Source: Sphingomonas sp.
GTDB taxonomy: Bacteria; Pseudomonadota; Alphaproteobacteria; Sphingomonadales; Sphingomonadaceae
Assembly: GCF_003248515.1 (NCBI RefSeq)
Contig: NZ_QFOB01000013.1
Coordinates: forward strand, 47,516 to 111,515
Length of the DNA: 64,000 bases
Reading direction: 5' to 3'
In this document: piece by piece, positions 17,060-27,259 of the stretch
Position numbering within the stretch: the first letter of the stretch is position 1
Layout of the letters: each line of letters opens with the position of its first letter
The notes under the pieces: model-generated
Databases searched by the model: none
What the model saw: the letters and a program-made list of their open reading frames with translations, nothing else
What the model was told of the DNA's origin: nothing
Position numbers and translations under genes: made by a program

Positions 17060-19276
17060 TCAGGCGATGACGGGCAGCTTTTCCAGATGCTTGTCCAGCG
17101 TGATCGGATAATCACGCACGCGCACGCCCGTCGCATTGTAGATGGCGTTGGCGATGGCGGCACCCACGCCGCACAGGCCGAGTTCGCCAACGCCCTTCGC
17201 CTTCATCGGGGATGATTTGTCGTCGGGATGATCGAGGAAGATCACCTCCTGATGCGGGATATCGGCGTGGACCGGGACCTCGTAGCCGGCCAGATCGTGA
17301 TTGACGAAGAAGCCGAAGCGCGTGTCGACGGCCAGTTCCTCCATCAGCGCGCCGCCCACGCCCATCGTCATCGCGCCGATCACCTGGCTGCGCGCCGTCT
17401 TGGGATTGAGGATGCGGCCGGCATCGCACACCGCGAGCATCCGGCGGATGCGTGTCTCGCCCGTATAGCTGTCGACCGCGACTTCCACGAAATGGCTGGC
17501 GAAGGTGGATTGCTGGAACGTCCTGTCCAGCGCGCCATATTCGATGCCGTCCTCCGCGATGATCGGCCCGTCGCGGGCGGCGTCCGCCAATCGGACGGAT
17601 CGGTTGCCGGCAGTGACCTTGCCGTCGGCAAAGTGCGTGTCGGCCGCATTGAAGCCGAGCTTCCCGGAAACCTGCTCGCGCAGCCGGACGCAGGCGGCAT
17701 AGAGCCCGGCCGTGCTGTTGTTGGCGCCCCATTGGCCGCCCGATCCGGCGGAGGCGGGAAAGTCGCTGTCGCCCAGCTTCACGGTCACGTCGCCAATGTC
17801 GACGCCCAGCATCTCGGCGGCGGTCTGCGCGAGGATCGTATAGGTGCCGGTGCCGATGTCGGTCATGTCCGTCTCGATCGTGAGCTTGCCCCCCGTTTCG
17901 AGCCGGATGCGCGCGGCGGATTTCATCAGCAGATTGTTGCGGAAGCCGGCCGCCACGCCCATGCCGATCAGCCAATGCCCATCGCGCACCTGGCCTGGCC
18001 CGGCCCGGCGGCGCGACCAGCCGAATTTCTCCGCCCCCGTGCGCAGGCATTCCGTAAGATGGCGTTCGGAAAAGGGGCGGTCGGGTTGGGCCGGATCGAC
18101 CTGCGTATCGTTGAGAATGCGCAATTCTATGGGGTCGATGCCGAGCTTTTCGGCAAGCTCGTCCATCGCGATTTCCAGCACCATCAGGCCGGGCGCCTCG
18201 CCCGGCGCGCGCATCGCATTGCCCTCGGGAAGATCGGTCACCGCGAGCTTCATCCAGAATTCGCGGTGGGGTGCGGCATAGAGCAGCTTGGATTGCGCCA
18301 CGGCACCCTCGGGCGAGCCATCGGGCAGATTGCCGCTCGTGCTGGAATGATGGATCGCCGTCAGCTTTCCGTCTCGCGTGGCGCCGAGCCGGACGCGCTG
18401 GATCGTCGCCGGGCGATGCGTGCTGTTGTTCATCATCAGCGGGCGCTGCATCGCGATCTTCACGGGGCGTCCGCTCGCCTTCGCGCCCAGCGCCGCCAGT
18501 ACGGCATCGGCACGCAGGAACAGCTTCCCGCCGAAGCCGCCGCCGATGAAGGGCGAATCCAGCCTGACATTTTCGGGTTTCAGGGAGAGTGTCTTTGCGA
18601 GCGAGGCCTTGCCCCACGCGATCATCTGGTTCGATGTCCAGACGGTGAGCTTCTCGCCCTGCCAGGCGGCGATGGTGGCGAAAGGCTCCATCATCGCATG
18701 GCTTTCGTCGGGCGTCGTATAGACCTGATCGATCGTGACGGGTGCGGCCGCAAAGGCGGTCGCGAAATCGCCGACGCGATCGATATCCTTTGCGCCCGGC
18801 CCCCGTCCGTCCGGCTCGAACGGTGCGGTGGGCGCCAGCGCGGCCAGATCGAACTGGCCCTTGCCCCGCGCATAATCGGTGCGGATCAGGGCGGCGGCGG
18901 CGCGCGCCTGCTCGAACGTTTCGGCCACCACCACGGCGATGGCCTGATGATAATGCGCGATGTCCGCCCCGCCGAACAGATGCGCGGTGTTCATCATGCC
19001 AAGCGGCAGCGGAGCGGCGTGATCGAGCGTCGTGACGATCGCGATCACACCCGGCGCCGCTTTGGCCGCGCGCGTGTCCATCGCGGTGATCCGGCCCTTG
19101 GCGATCGCGGCGCCGACGATATAGCCATAAGCCTGATCGGGCACGGCATCATGCCGCTCATAGGCATAAGGCGCGGTGCCGCTCGTCTTGAGCGGGCCGT
19201 CGATGCGATCCGTCGGGCGGCCGACAACCCGGAGCTGATCGATCGGATTGCGGCCGGCGGGCGTGTCGAACTTCAT
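17060..19276 (-). CDS. paoC: Aldehyde oxidoreductase molybdopterin-binding subunit
   Basis: This 738-residue xanthine-oxidase-family large subunit carries the YagR/PaoC signatures. Near the N-terminus is VGRPTDRIDGPLKTSGTAPY. FIGGGFGGKLFLRADAVLA and MRAPGEAPGLMVLEIAMDELA lie in the middle. The C-terminal active-site loop KGVGELGLCGVG has the base-catalyst glutamate at residue 698. It forms a heterotrimer with the two subunits encoded just upstream and oxidises aldehydes to acids in the periplasm with a Mo-molybdopterin cytosine dinucleotide cofactor. Export is by the Tat signal on the small subunit. The insertion chaperone PaoD is not adjacent. Confidence 0.9.
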   Translation of the reverse strand: MKFDTPAGRNPIDQLRVVGRPTDRIDGPLKTSGTAPYAYERHDAVPDQAYGYIVGAAIAKGRITAMDTRAAKAAPGVIAIVTTLDHAAPLPLGMMNTAHLFGGADIAHYHQAIAVVVAETFEQARAAAALIRTDYARGKGQFDLAALAPTAPFEPDGRGPGAKDIDRVGDFATAFAAAPVTIDQVYTTPDESHAMMEPFATIAAWQGEKLTVWTSNQMIAWGKASLAKTLSLKPENVRLDSPFIGGGFGGKLFLRADAVLAALGAKASGRPVKIAMQRPLMMNNSTHRPATIQRVRLGATRDGKLTAIHHSSTSGNLPDGSPEGAVAQSKLLYAAPHREFWMKLAVTDLPEGNAMRAPGEAPGLMVLEIAMDELAEKLGIDPIELRILNDTQVDPAQPDRPFSERHLTECLRTGAEKFGWSRRRAGPGQVRDGHWLIGMGVAAGFRNNLLMKSAARIRLETGGKLTIETDMTDIGTGTYTILAQTAAEMLGVDIGDVTVKLGDSDFPASAGSGGQWGANNSTAGLYAACVRLREQVSGKLGFNAADTHFADGKVTAGNRSVRLADAARDGPIIAEDGIEYGALDRTFQQSTFASHFVEVAVDSYTGETRIRRMLAVCDAGRILNPKTARSQVIGAMTMGVGGALMEELAVDTRFGFFVNHDLAGYEVPVHADIPHQEVIFLDHPDDKSSPMKAKGVGELGLCGVGAAIANAIYNATGVRVRDYPITLDKHLEKLPVIA

Positions 19277-19280
19277 CGCC

Positions 19281-20231
19281 TCAGCTCCTCGCCTGTGCGA
19301 TCGCGGCCGCCAGCGTGCGCTCGGCCAGCGGGATCTTGAACCCGTTCTGCCCGGTCGGCTGGGCGCCTGCGAACACCTGATTCGTCACGGCACGGGCGCC
19401 CTGCGGCATGGCGGCTTCGGCCGCCTCTACCCGCCACGGTCGATGCGCGACGCCGCCGAAGGCGACGCGGCCACTCCCGTCCTTCTGGATCACTGCCGCG
19501 ACAGAGACGAGCGCGAAGGCATAGGACGCCCGATCGCGCACCTTGCGATAGATGTGCGTGCCACCGATCGGCCGGGGCAGGGTGACGCCCGTGATGAGCT
19601 CACCGCGCTCCAGCACATTGTCGCGATCGGGGGAGGTGCCGGGCAGGCGATGAAACTGGGCGATCGGGATGCCGCGGGTGGAGCCATCCGGCTTCACCGT
19701 CTCGACGGTCGCATCCAGCACGCGCAGCGCGATCGCCATATCCCCGGGGTAGGTGGCGATACACTGGTCGGACGTGCCGATCACGGCGAGCTGACGGGAA
19801 ACTCCGCCGATCGCACCACAGCCCGAGCCCGGCCTGCGTTTGTTGCAGGGCTGGTTGGTATCGTAGAAATAGGGGCAGCGCGTGCGCTGGAGCAGGTTGC
19901 CCGCCGTCGTCGCCTTGTTGCGCAGCTGGCCGGAGGCGCCCGCCACGATCGCACGGGTGAGCACGCCATAATCGCTGCGGACGCGATCGTCGACCGCCAG
20001 CGCGGTATTGGTAACGAGCGCGCCGATCCGCAGGCCCCCCGCGTCGGTGCGCTCGATCCGGTCGAGCCTGATATCCTGCACGTCCACCAGATGCGTCGGC
20101 GTCTCGATCTCCAGCTTCATCAGATCGAGCAGGTTGGTGCCGCCTGCCAGGAACTTCGCGCCCTGGTGGCTGGCCACGGCCTGCGCGGCCTGCGCCGGGG
20201 AGGAGGCGCGTTCGTAGGTGAAGCTCCTCAT
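19281..20231 (-). CDS. paoB: Aldehyde oxidoreductase FAD-binding subunit
   Basis: The start is the ATG (MRSFTYERASSP) that overlaps the stop of the preceding subunit gene by four bases. A longer open frame upstream runs over that gene and is rejected. The 316-residue protein has the FAD-binding KFLAGGTNLLDLMKLEIE and the insert RTRCPYFYDTNQPCNKR with further cysteines in GSGCGAIGG. PaoB-type subunits use that insert for an extra 4Fe-4S cluster. It passes electrons from the 2Fe-2S subunit to the final acceptor. The large-subunit gene follows four bases later. Confidence 0.9.
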   Translation of the reverse strand: MRSFTYERASSPAQAAQAVASHQGAKFLAGGTNLLDLMKLEIETPTHLVDVQDIRLDRIERTDAGGLRIGALVTNTALAVDDRVRSDYGVLTRAIVAGASGQLRNKATTAGNLLQRTRCPYFYDTNQPCNKRRPGSGCGAIGGVSRQLAVIGTSDQCIATYPGDMAIALRVLDATVETVKPDGSTRGIPIAQFHRLPGTSPDRDNVLERGELITGVTLPRPIGGTHIYRKVRDRASYAFALVSVAAVIQKDGSGRVAFGGVAHRPWRVEAAEAAMPQGARAVTNQVFAGAQPTGQNGFKIPLAERTLAAAIAQARS

Positions 20232-20866
20232 GCGCCGGCTCCCGCGACTTCGGCCATCGCCTCCAGAATGTTGGAATAGGCGCCGCAGCGGCAGATATTG
20301 CCGCTCATCCGCTCGCGCATTTCGGCATTCGTAATGTCCGGTCTGGCGGTGATGTCGGCCTGCGCATGGCTCGGCACGCCACGCCGTATCTCGCTCAATA
20401 CGGATACGGCCGAACAGATCTGGCCGGGCGTGCAATAGCCGCACTGATAGCCATCATGCTTGATGAAGGCGATCTGCATCGGATGGAGTTTCGCAGGCGT
20501 GCCGATCCCCTCGATCGTCGTCACCTCATCGCCCTGATGCTGGAGGGCGAGGCTGAGGCAGGAATTGATGCGCTCCCCGTTCACGATCACCGTGCAGGCG
20601 CCGCACTGGCCATGATCGCAGCCCTTCTTGGTGCCCGTGAGCTTCAGATGCTCGCGCAGCGCATCCAGCAGGGTGGTACGCGTGTCCAGCACAAGGTCCG
20701 CCGGCTTGCCGTTGACCGAGAAGGAAACCGGCATGGTGGCGGGGCTGGGAAGAGGGGGCACGCTTTCTCCTTCCTTGGGGATACCGCCGATTGCGGCCGA
20801 TGCCGCGCCCGCGGCCAGCACGCCGCGACGGGACAGCGTGAATGACGGAGACCCTTGCGTGGACAT
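20228..20866 (-). CDS. paoA: Aldehyde oxidoreductase 2Fe-2S subunit, Tat-exported
   Basis: The start chosen is MSTQGSPSFTLSRRGVLAAG with a GGAGGGG site upstream; longer frames upstream include a promoter region. The 212-residue product has a twin-arginine signal (SRRGVLAAGAASAAIGG) for folded export of the trimer. Its two 2Fe-2S sites are visible. Cysteines 83, 88, 91 and 103 (KGCDHGQCGACTV) form the plant-ferredoxin-like cluster, and cysteines 142, 145, 192 and 194 (QCGYCTPGQ, NICRCGAY) form the second. It is the first gene of the paoABC-like operon, divergent from a LysR regulator. Confidence 0.92.
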   Translation of the reverse strand: MSTQGSPSFTLSRRGVLAAGAASAAIGGIPKEGESVPPLPSPATMPVSFSVNGKPADLVLDTRTTLLDALREHLKLTGTKKGCDHGQCGACTVIVNGERINSCLSLALQHQGDEVTTIEGIGTPAKLHPMQIAFIKHDGYQCGYCTPGQICSAVSVLSEIRRGVPSHAQADITARPDITNAEMRERMSGNICRCGAYSNILEAMAEVAGAGA

Positions 20867-21079
20867 CGTTTCCCCTCCCGCCCGATAGGCGCCAGATGGT
20901 AACGCTACAGCGGCCGATCCAATACATGCTGAGATCGGCATGAAATCATGCCCTGAATTCATGAATAACTTTATATACATGAGAATATAGAGGGTTGGGC
21001 CAGGCTGACGCTGGCCCGAAGCCAGCCATGTTGCCATAGCATGGCGATCGATCGGTTATTCGGGCGGAGGAAACGGAGC
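20867..21079. promoter_or_regulatory. Divergent promoter region of paoABC and lysR
   Basis: The 213 bases between the two start codons contain an AT-rich island (about 20935-20992) that stands out from the GC-rich surroundings. Within it is the perfect palindrome ATTCATGAAT at 20957-20966. Near the regulator start lies a second symmetric element, GCCAT-AGC-ATGGC, at 21033-21045. Divergent LysR regulators usually bind such dyads between themselves and their target, so these are candidate operator sites. Confidence 0.5.
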
Positions 21080-21991
21080 ATGGCGGATCGGCTGGCCGGC
21101 ATAGAGGTGTTCGTGCTGGCCCTGCGCCTCGGCAGCCTGTCTGCGGCGGCGCGCCAGATGGGGATATCCGCGACGATGGCGGCCAAACATGTCGATGCGC
21201 TGGAAGCGCGGCTCGGCGCGACCCTGGTCAACCGCACCACGCGGCGCCTGTCTCTCACGGAGGCGGGACGCGACTATCTCGACAAGGCCGAACGCATCCT
21301 GGGCGAACTGGCGGAGGCGGAAGCGGAGGTTTCGGCCCGCTCCGTGGAAATTGAAGGGCTGCTCCGCGTCAGCGCACCCGTCACGTTCGGGGTCATGCAT
21401 CTGAGCGCGATCACGGCGGAGTTCGGGGCACGGCATCCGCAGGTCACGGTCGAGCTGGGCCTCAACGATCGTTATGTGGATCTGCTCGAGGAGCGCTGGG
21501 ACATGGCGATCCGCATCGGCCGGCTGGCCGATAGCGGCCTGATTGCGCGCAAGCTCGCTTCCGGCCGTCTGTGCCTGTGCGCATCGCCCGATTATCTGGA
21601 GCGTCACGGCCGCCCGGGGGGCGTCGCCGATCTGGGGCGGCATAATTGCCTGGGCTACACATTGGCGCCGCTGGTCGGCGGCAGCGATGTCTGGGGATTC
21701 GGCCGGGATGGCAGCATCCGCGTGCCGATCCAGGGGACGCTGCGGGCGAATAATGGGGAGGCGCTCGTCCATGCGGCGCGCGCCGGGCTCGGCATCGTCT
21801 ATAGCCCGCGCTTCATGATGGCGGGCTGGATCGCCACCGGAGAATTGGTCGAGTTCGAACTGGACGCGCCAGTCATGGATCTGGGCGCCATCTATGCCGT
21901 GACGCACCCCACGCGACTTCCGGCGGCCAAAACCCGCGCATGGATCGATTTTCTGGTCGAGCGCCTGCCGGCCCTCGCCACGGAGTGGTGA
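21080..21991 (+). CDS. LysR-type transcriptional regulator
   Basis: The ATG at 21080 is preceded by GGCGGAGGAAACGGAG and gives a 303-residue protein of normal family length. Residues 4-62 form the winged helix-turn-helix (GIEVFVLALRLGSLSAAARQ, RLGATLVNRTTRRLSLTEAG). The remainder is the two-lobed substrate-binding domain (LLRVSAPVTFG, ERWDMAIRIGRL). The sequence pattern matches the CrgA/PA2758-like branch. Its divergent position suggests it controls the adjacent aldehyde oxidoreductase operon, with the inducer perhaps an aldehyde; this is inferred from position only. Confidence 0.9.
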   Translation: MADRLAGIEVFVLALRLGSLSAAARQMGISATMAAKHVDALEARLGATLVNRTTRRLSLTEAGRDYLDKAERILGELAEAEAEVSARSVEIEGLLRVSAPVTFGVMHLSAITAEFGARHPQVTVELGLNDRYVDLLEERWDMAIRIGRLADSGLIARKLASGRLCLCASPDYLERHGRPGGVADLGRHNCLGYTLAPLVGGSDVWGFGRDGSIRVPIQGTLRANNGEALVHAARAGLGIVYSPRFMMAGWIATGELVEFELDAPVMDLGAIYAVTHPTRLPAAKTRAWIDFLVERLPALATEW

Positions 21992-22018
21992 TCTTAAACT
22001 GTGGGTTTGAACATATTC

Positions 22019-22045
22019 CACATATGTGCGGATTATCAATGATAA
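22019..22045. promoter_or_regulatory. Two palindromes upstream of the YceI gene
   Basis: CACATATGTG at 22019-22028 and TTATCAATGATAA at 22033-22045 are both perfect dyads, placed five bases apart in an AT-rich stretch about 100 bases before the YceI start. They are candidate operator or promoter elements; no regulator is encoded next to them. Confidence 0.4.
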
Positions 22046-22146
22046 CGTGAAACTGCATATCGGCTGCGACCGGCCGGGCATCCGCCCTGGCCGGGCTTTC
22101 ATCCCTGCCGCGATCGTTCGATCGCGTCGTTCGCCGGAGCTTTCTG

Positions 22147-22752
22147 ATGAAGTCCATTTCGTTTGCCGCCCTGCTGCTGGCGGCCGCCATTCCTTCCGCC
22201 GCGATCGCCCAGACGCCGATCGCCCCCGCATCCGTCCAGGCGGGAACCTACAAGGTGGAAACCAATCACACTTTGGCGGAATTCACCGTCAACCATTTCG
22301 GCTTCAACGATTTCTTCGGCGTGATCCCGGGCGCGACCGGATCGCTGACGCTGGATCCCAAGGCGATCGGATCGGCCAAGCTGGATGTCTCGCTGCCCGT
22401 CGAGCGCATTTCGACCACCAATTCGATCCTCGATGGCGAGCTGAAGAGCGCCGACTGGTTCGACGCCGCCAAATATCCGACGATCCGCTTCGTCTCGCAG
22501 CAGGTCGTCCAGACCGGCGCGAACAGCGCGCGTATCTCCGGCACGATCACGATGCACGGTGTGAGCAAGCCGATGGTGCTGGATGCAACCTTCGGCGGCG
22601 CGGGCGTGAACATGATGAGCAAGGCCTATACGATCGGCTTCAGCGCGACGGGCACGCTCAAGCGTTCCGAATTCGGCGTGAGCAAATATGTGCCCGCCGT
22701 GAGCGATGAGGTGCGCATCAAGATCAGCGTCGCCTTCGAGAAGAACAATTGA
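22147..22752 (+). CDS. YceI-family periplasmic lipid-binding protein
   Basis: This 201-residue protein has a signal peptide (MKSISFAALLLAAAIPSAAIAQ) and the YceI fold. Family landmarks are AGTYKVETNHTLAEFTVNHFG, KLDVSLPVERISTTNSILD, and LKSADWFDAAKYPTIRFVSQ. YceI proteins are lipocalin-like barrels that bind polyisoprenoid chains, and some members have roles in respiratory quinone handling or stress. The gene is monocistronic and is followed by a hairpin terminator. Confidence 0.9.
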   Translation: MKSISFAALLLAAAIPSAAIAQTPIAPASVQAGTYKVETNHTLAEFTVNHFGFNDFFGVIPGATGSLTLDPKAIGSAKLDVSLPVERISTTNSILDGELKSADWFDAAKYPTIRFVSQQVVQTGANSARISGTITMHGVSKPMVLDATFGGAGVNMMSKAYTIGFSATGTLKRSEFGVSKYVPAVSDEVRIKISVAFEKNN

Positions 22753-22761
22753 TCGCCAAGC

Positions 22762-22788
22762 GCCGCGCCCCGGCCAATGGGGCGCGGC
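22762..22788 (+). terminator. Hairpin terminator after the YceI gene
   Basis: GCCGCGCCCC at 22762-22771 pairs perfectly with GGGGCGCGGC at 22779-22788 around a 7-base loop, ten bases after the YceI stop codon. The following sequence is T-containing but not a run. Confidence 0.6.
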
Positions 22789-22897
22789 TCGCTTCCGGCG
22801 CTGGTTCGGCGTGGGGCAGGGGCAGTTTGCGGGGACGGAAGCTGTCGCCGCCAATGTCCGCGTCGATGTCGCCCTTGCCGTGCGGAGGCCCTGATCC

Positions 22898-23875
22898 ATG
22901 CTTGTGAATGGCAGATGGAGTGCCGACTGGCAGCCGGTTCAGGCCACGGACGAGGCGGGCGGCTTTGTCCGCCAGGTTTCCGGCTTCCGCCACTGGGTGA
23001 CGCCCGATGGCGGCGCAGGCCCGACGGGCGACGCCGGCTTCAAGGCCGAGGCGGGGCGCTATCATCTCTATGTCGCGCTGATCTGCCCATGGGCTTCGCG
23101 CACGCTGATCGCGCGCCGGCTGAAGGGGCTTCAGGAGATCGTCTCGGTCTCGGTGGTCGATCCGGTGCTGACCGACGAAGGCTGGCGCTTCGGCGACGAT
23201 CGCGGGGCGGATCGCGATCCGCTTCAGGGCGCCACCTACATGCACCAGCTCTATACGCACGCGGACCCCGTTTATACCGGCCGCGCCACCGTGCCGGTGC
23301 TGTGGGACAAGCGGACCGACACGATCGTGAGCAACGAATCCGCGGATATTCTGCGCATGTTCGATACCGGTTTCGGCGATCTGGCGACGGACGAGATCCG
23401 CCTCGTGCCGGAAGATCTGCGCGCGCGGATCGATGCGCTGAACGACGAAATCTATCCGCTCCTGAACAACGGCGTCTATCGTGCGGGCTTCGCGACCACG
23501 CAGGGCGCCTATGAGGAGGCGTTCCGTGATGTCTTCGGCATGCTGGACCGGCTGGAGGCACGGCTCGATGCGGGCGGCCCCTTCCTGTTCGGGGATCGAC
23601 TGACCGAAACGGACATTCGCCTGTTCGTGACGCTGGTGCGCTTCGACGCGGCCTATTTCGGCCTGTTCAAATGCAATCTGCGCCGCATCGCGGACTATCG
23701 CGCGCTGAGCACCTATCTCGCCCGCATCCTGACCGTGCCGGGCATCGCCGAAACGGTGAACCTCGATCATATCAAGCGCGGCTATTATTCGATCAGGGCG
23801 CTCAACCCCGCCTGCATCGTGCCGCTCGGTCCTGAGCTGCCCTGGTCGAACGGGCTGGGATCGGTCGTGGTCTGA
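22898..23875 (+). CDS. Glutathionyl-hydroquinone reductase
   Basis: The 325-residue protein belongs to the YqjG/Xi-class glutathione transferase-like family. The thioredoxin-like N-terminal half carries the diagnostic LICPWASRTL with the catalytic cysteine at residue 63. VVDPVLTDEGWRF and the all-helical C-terminal half (ALNDEIYPLLNNGVYRAGFA, DIRLFVTLVRFDAAYFGLFKCN) match the family closely. These enzymes reduce glutathionyl-hydroquinones back to hydroquinone with release of glutathione disulfide, in the cytoplasm. The gene converges on kdpE with 38 bases between them. Confidence 0.9.
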   Translation: MLVNGRWSADWQPVQATDEAGGFVRQVSGFRHWVTPDGGAGPTGDAGFKAEAGRYHLYVALICPWASRTLIARRLKGLQEIVSVSVVDPVLTDEGWRFGDDRGADRDPLQGATYMHQLYTHADPVYTGRATVPVLWDKRTDTIVSNESADILRMFDTGFGDLATDEIRLVPEDLRARIDALNDEIYPLLNNGVYRAGFATTQGAYEEAFRDVFGMLDRLEARLDAGGPFLFGDRLTETDIRLFVTLVRFDAAYFGLFKCNLRRIADYRALSTYLARILTVPGIAETVNLDHIKRGYYSIRALNPACIVPLGPELPWSNGLGSVVV

Positions 23876-23913
23876 TCACTTCCTGCGGGCGGGGGGTGGG
23901 GCGTGAAGCCCGG

Positions 23914-24606
23914 TCAGCCCCCCGCCAGCAGGCGATAGCCCACGCCGGGCTCGTTGATGATGAGTCGGGGGCGGCTGGGATCGGCCTCCAGCTTCTGGCG
24001 CAGCGCGCGCACGGCGATGCGGAGATATTCCACATTGCGCTCCTGCGCGGGTCCCCAGATGGACCGCAGCAATTGCACGTGGCCGATCACCCGATCGGGA
24101 TGGCGGGCGAGTGCGGCGAGGACATCATATTCCTTGGGAGTCAGGTGAACGGCCTCGCCATCGCGCAGCACGCGGCGGCGGGCCAGATCGATCACGATCG
24201 CGCCGATCTCGACGCATTCGGCTTCGGCCGCCTCGTTGCGGCGGTGGCGCAGCGCGGTCCGGATCCGGGCCAGCACCTCCTCCGTATCGAAGGGCTTGGT
24301 GAGATAGTCATCCGCGCCCAGATCCAGCGCGGTGACCTTTTCGGCCGTGTCGATGCGGGCGGAGACGACGAGCAGCACCGCATTGCCCTTCGCCCGGAGA
24401 AGCTGGATCAGTTCCAGCCCGTCGCGATCGGGCAGGCCGAGATCCAGCAGCACCGCATCCGGCCGATCGATATCGGCGGCCGCCAGTGCCTCGCGCGCAT
24501 TGCCAGCCTCGATCACATCATAGCCCGCCCGCGACAGCGCCGCGCGCAGCAGCCTGCGGATCGCGGCGTCGTCCTCGACGATCAGGATGCGCGGGTCGCG
24601 GGCCAT
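23914..24606 (-). CDS. kdpE: Response regulator of the kdp system
   Basis: This 230-residue OmpR-type regulator has a receiver domain with the acidic pocket at residues 11-13 (EDD), the phosphoacceptor Asp at residue 55 (AVLLDLGLPDRDG) and the switch lysine in YLTKPFDTEE. A winged-helix effector domain follows (VHLTPKEYDVLAALARH, VEYLRIAVRALRQKLEADPS). It should activate the kdp promoter when phosphorylated by KdpD under potassium limitation. It is nine bases behind kdpC and therefore the last gene of the structural operon, while its partner kinase gene is transcribed the other way 5 kb off. Confidence 0.92.
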   Translation of the reverse strand: MARDPRILIVEDDAAIRRLLRAALSRAGYDVIEAGNAREALAAADIDRPDAVLLDLGLPDRDGLELIQLLRAKGNAVLLVVSARIDTAEKVTALDLGADDYLTKPFDTEEVLARIRTALRHRRNEAAEAECVEIGAIVIDLARRRVLRDGEAVHLTPKEYDVLAALARHPDRVIGHVQLLRSIWGPAQERNVEYLRIAVRALRQKLEADPSRPRLIINEPGVGYRLLAGG

Positions 24607-24615
24607 GCGTCCGGT

Positions 24616-25212
24616 CTAGGGGCGTGTGGCGGCGCGGTCGAGGGAGCGGTTCAGCGCGAGCACGTTCACATGCGGCTCTCCCAGGAAGCCGAGCAGGGGT
24701 CTGTCGACCTGCGCCTCAACCAGCGCCCGGACCCTGGCCGGATCGACATGCCGGGCGGCCGCCACGCGCGCGACCTGAAAAAAAGCCGCCTCGGGGCTGA
24801 TATCGGGATCGAGCCCCGAGGCGGAGGTGGTCACCAGATCCGGCGGAACATTGAGATCGGATGACGAGCGGGATGAGGAGAGGAGCGCGGCCTTTTCCGC
24901 GCGCACGCGATCCGCGAGCGCCCGGGCGGCGGGGCCGAGGTTCGAGCCGGAGGATGCCAGCGCATCATAGCCCTTGCCGGCGGCGGACGGCCGCCCGTGA
25001 AAATAAGCGGGGCTGGCGAAGGTTTGGCCGATCAACTCGGAGCCGATCACCCGCCCGTTCGCGCTACGGACGAGGCTGCCATTGGCCTGCGCCGGGAAGA
25101 GCAGCTGGCCGATGCCGGTGAGGGCGAGGGGGTAGGCAAGGCCGAGCAGCAGTGAGAAGAGCAGGGTGAGCGCGATCGCCGGGCGCAGCGCGGATTTCAG
25201 TTCGGTGAGCAT
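24616..25212 (-). CDS. kdpC: Potassium-transporting ATPase C chain
   Basis: The 198-residue protein has the single N-terminal membrane helix (ALRPAIALTLLFSLLLGLAYPLALTG) and the periplasmic domain motifs of KdpC: NGSLVRSANGRVIGSELIGQ, YFHGRPSAAGKGYD, and LVTTSASGLDPDISPEAA near the C-terminal half. It stabilises the KdpA-KdpB complex. It follows kdpB by eleven bases. Confidence 0.95.
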   Translation of the reverse strand: MLTELKSALRPAIALTLLFSLLLGLAYPLALTGIGQLLFPAQANGSLVRSANGRVIGSELIGQTFASPAYFHGRPSAAGKGYDALASSGSNLGPAARALADRVRAEKAALLSSSRSSSDLNVPPDLVTTSASGLDPDISPEAAFFQVARVAAARHVDPARVRALVEAQVDRPLLGFLGEPHVNVLALNRSLDRAATRP

Positions 25213-25223
25213 GGGAGATGTCC

Positions 25224-27251
<2,028 letters not shown>

Positions 27252-27259
27252 GACAGGCC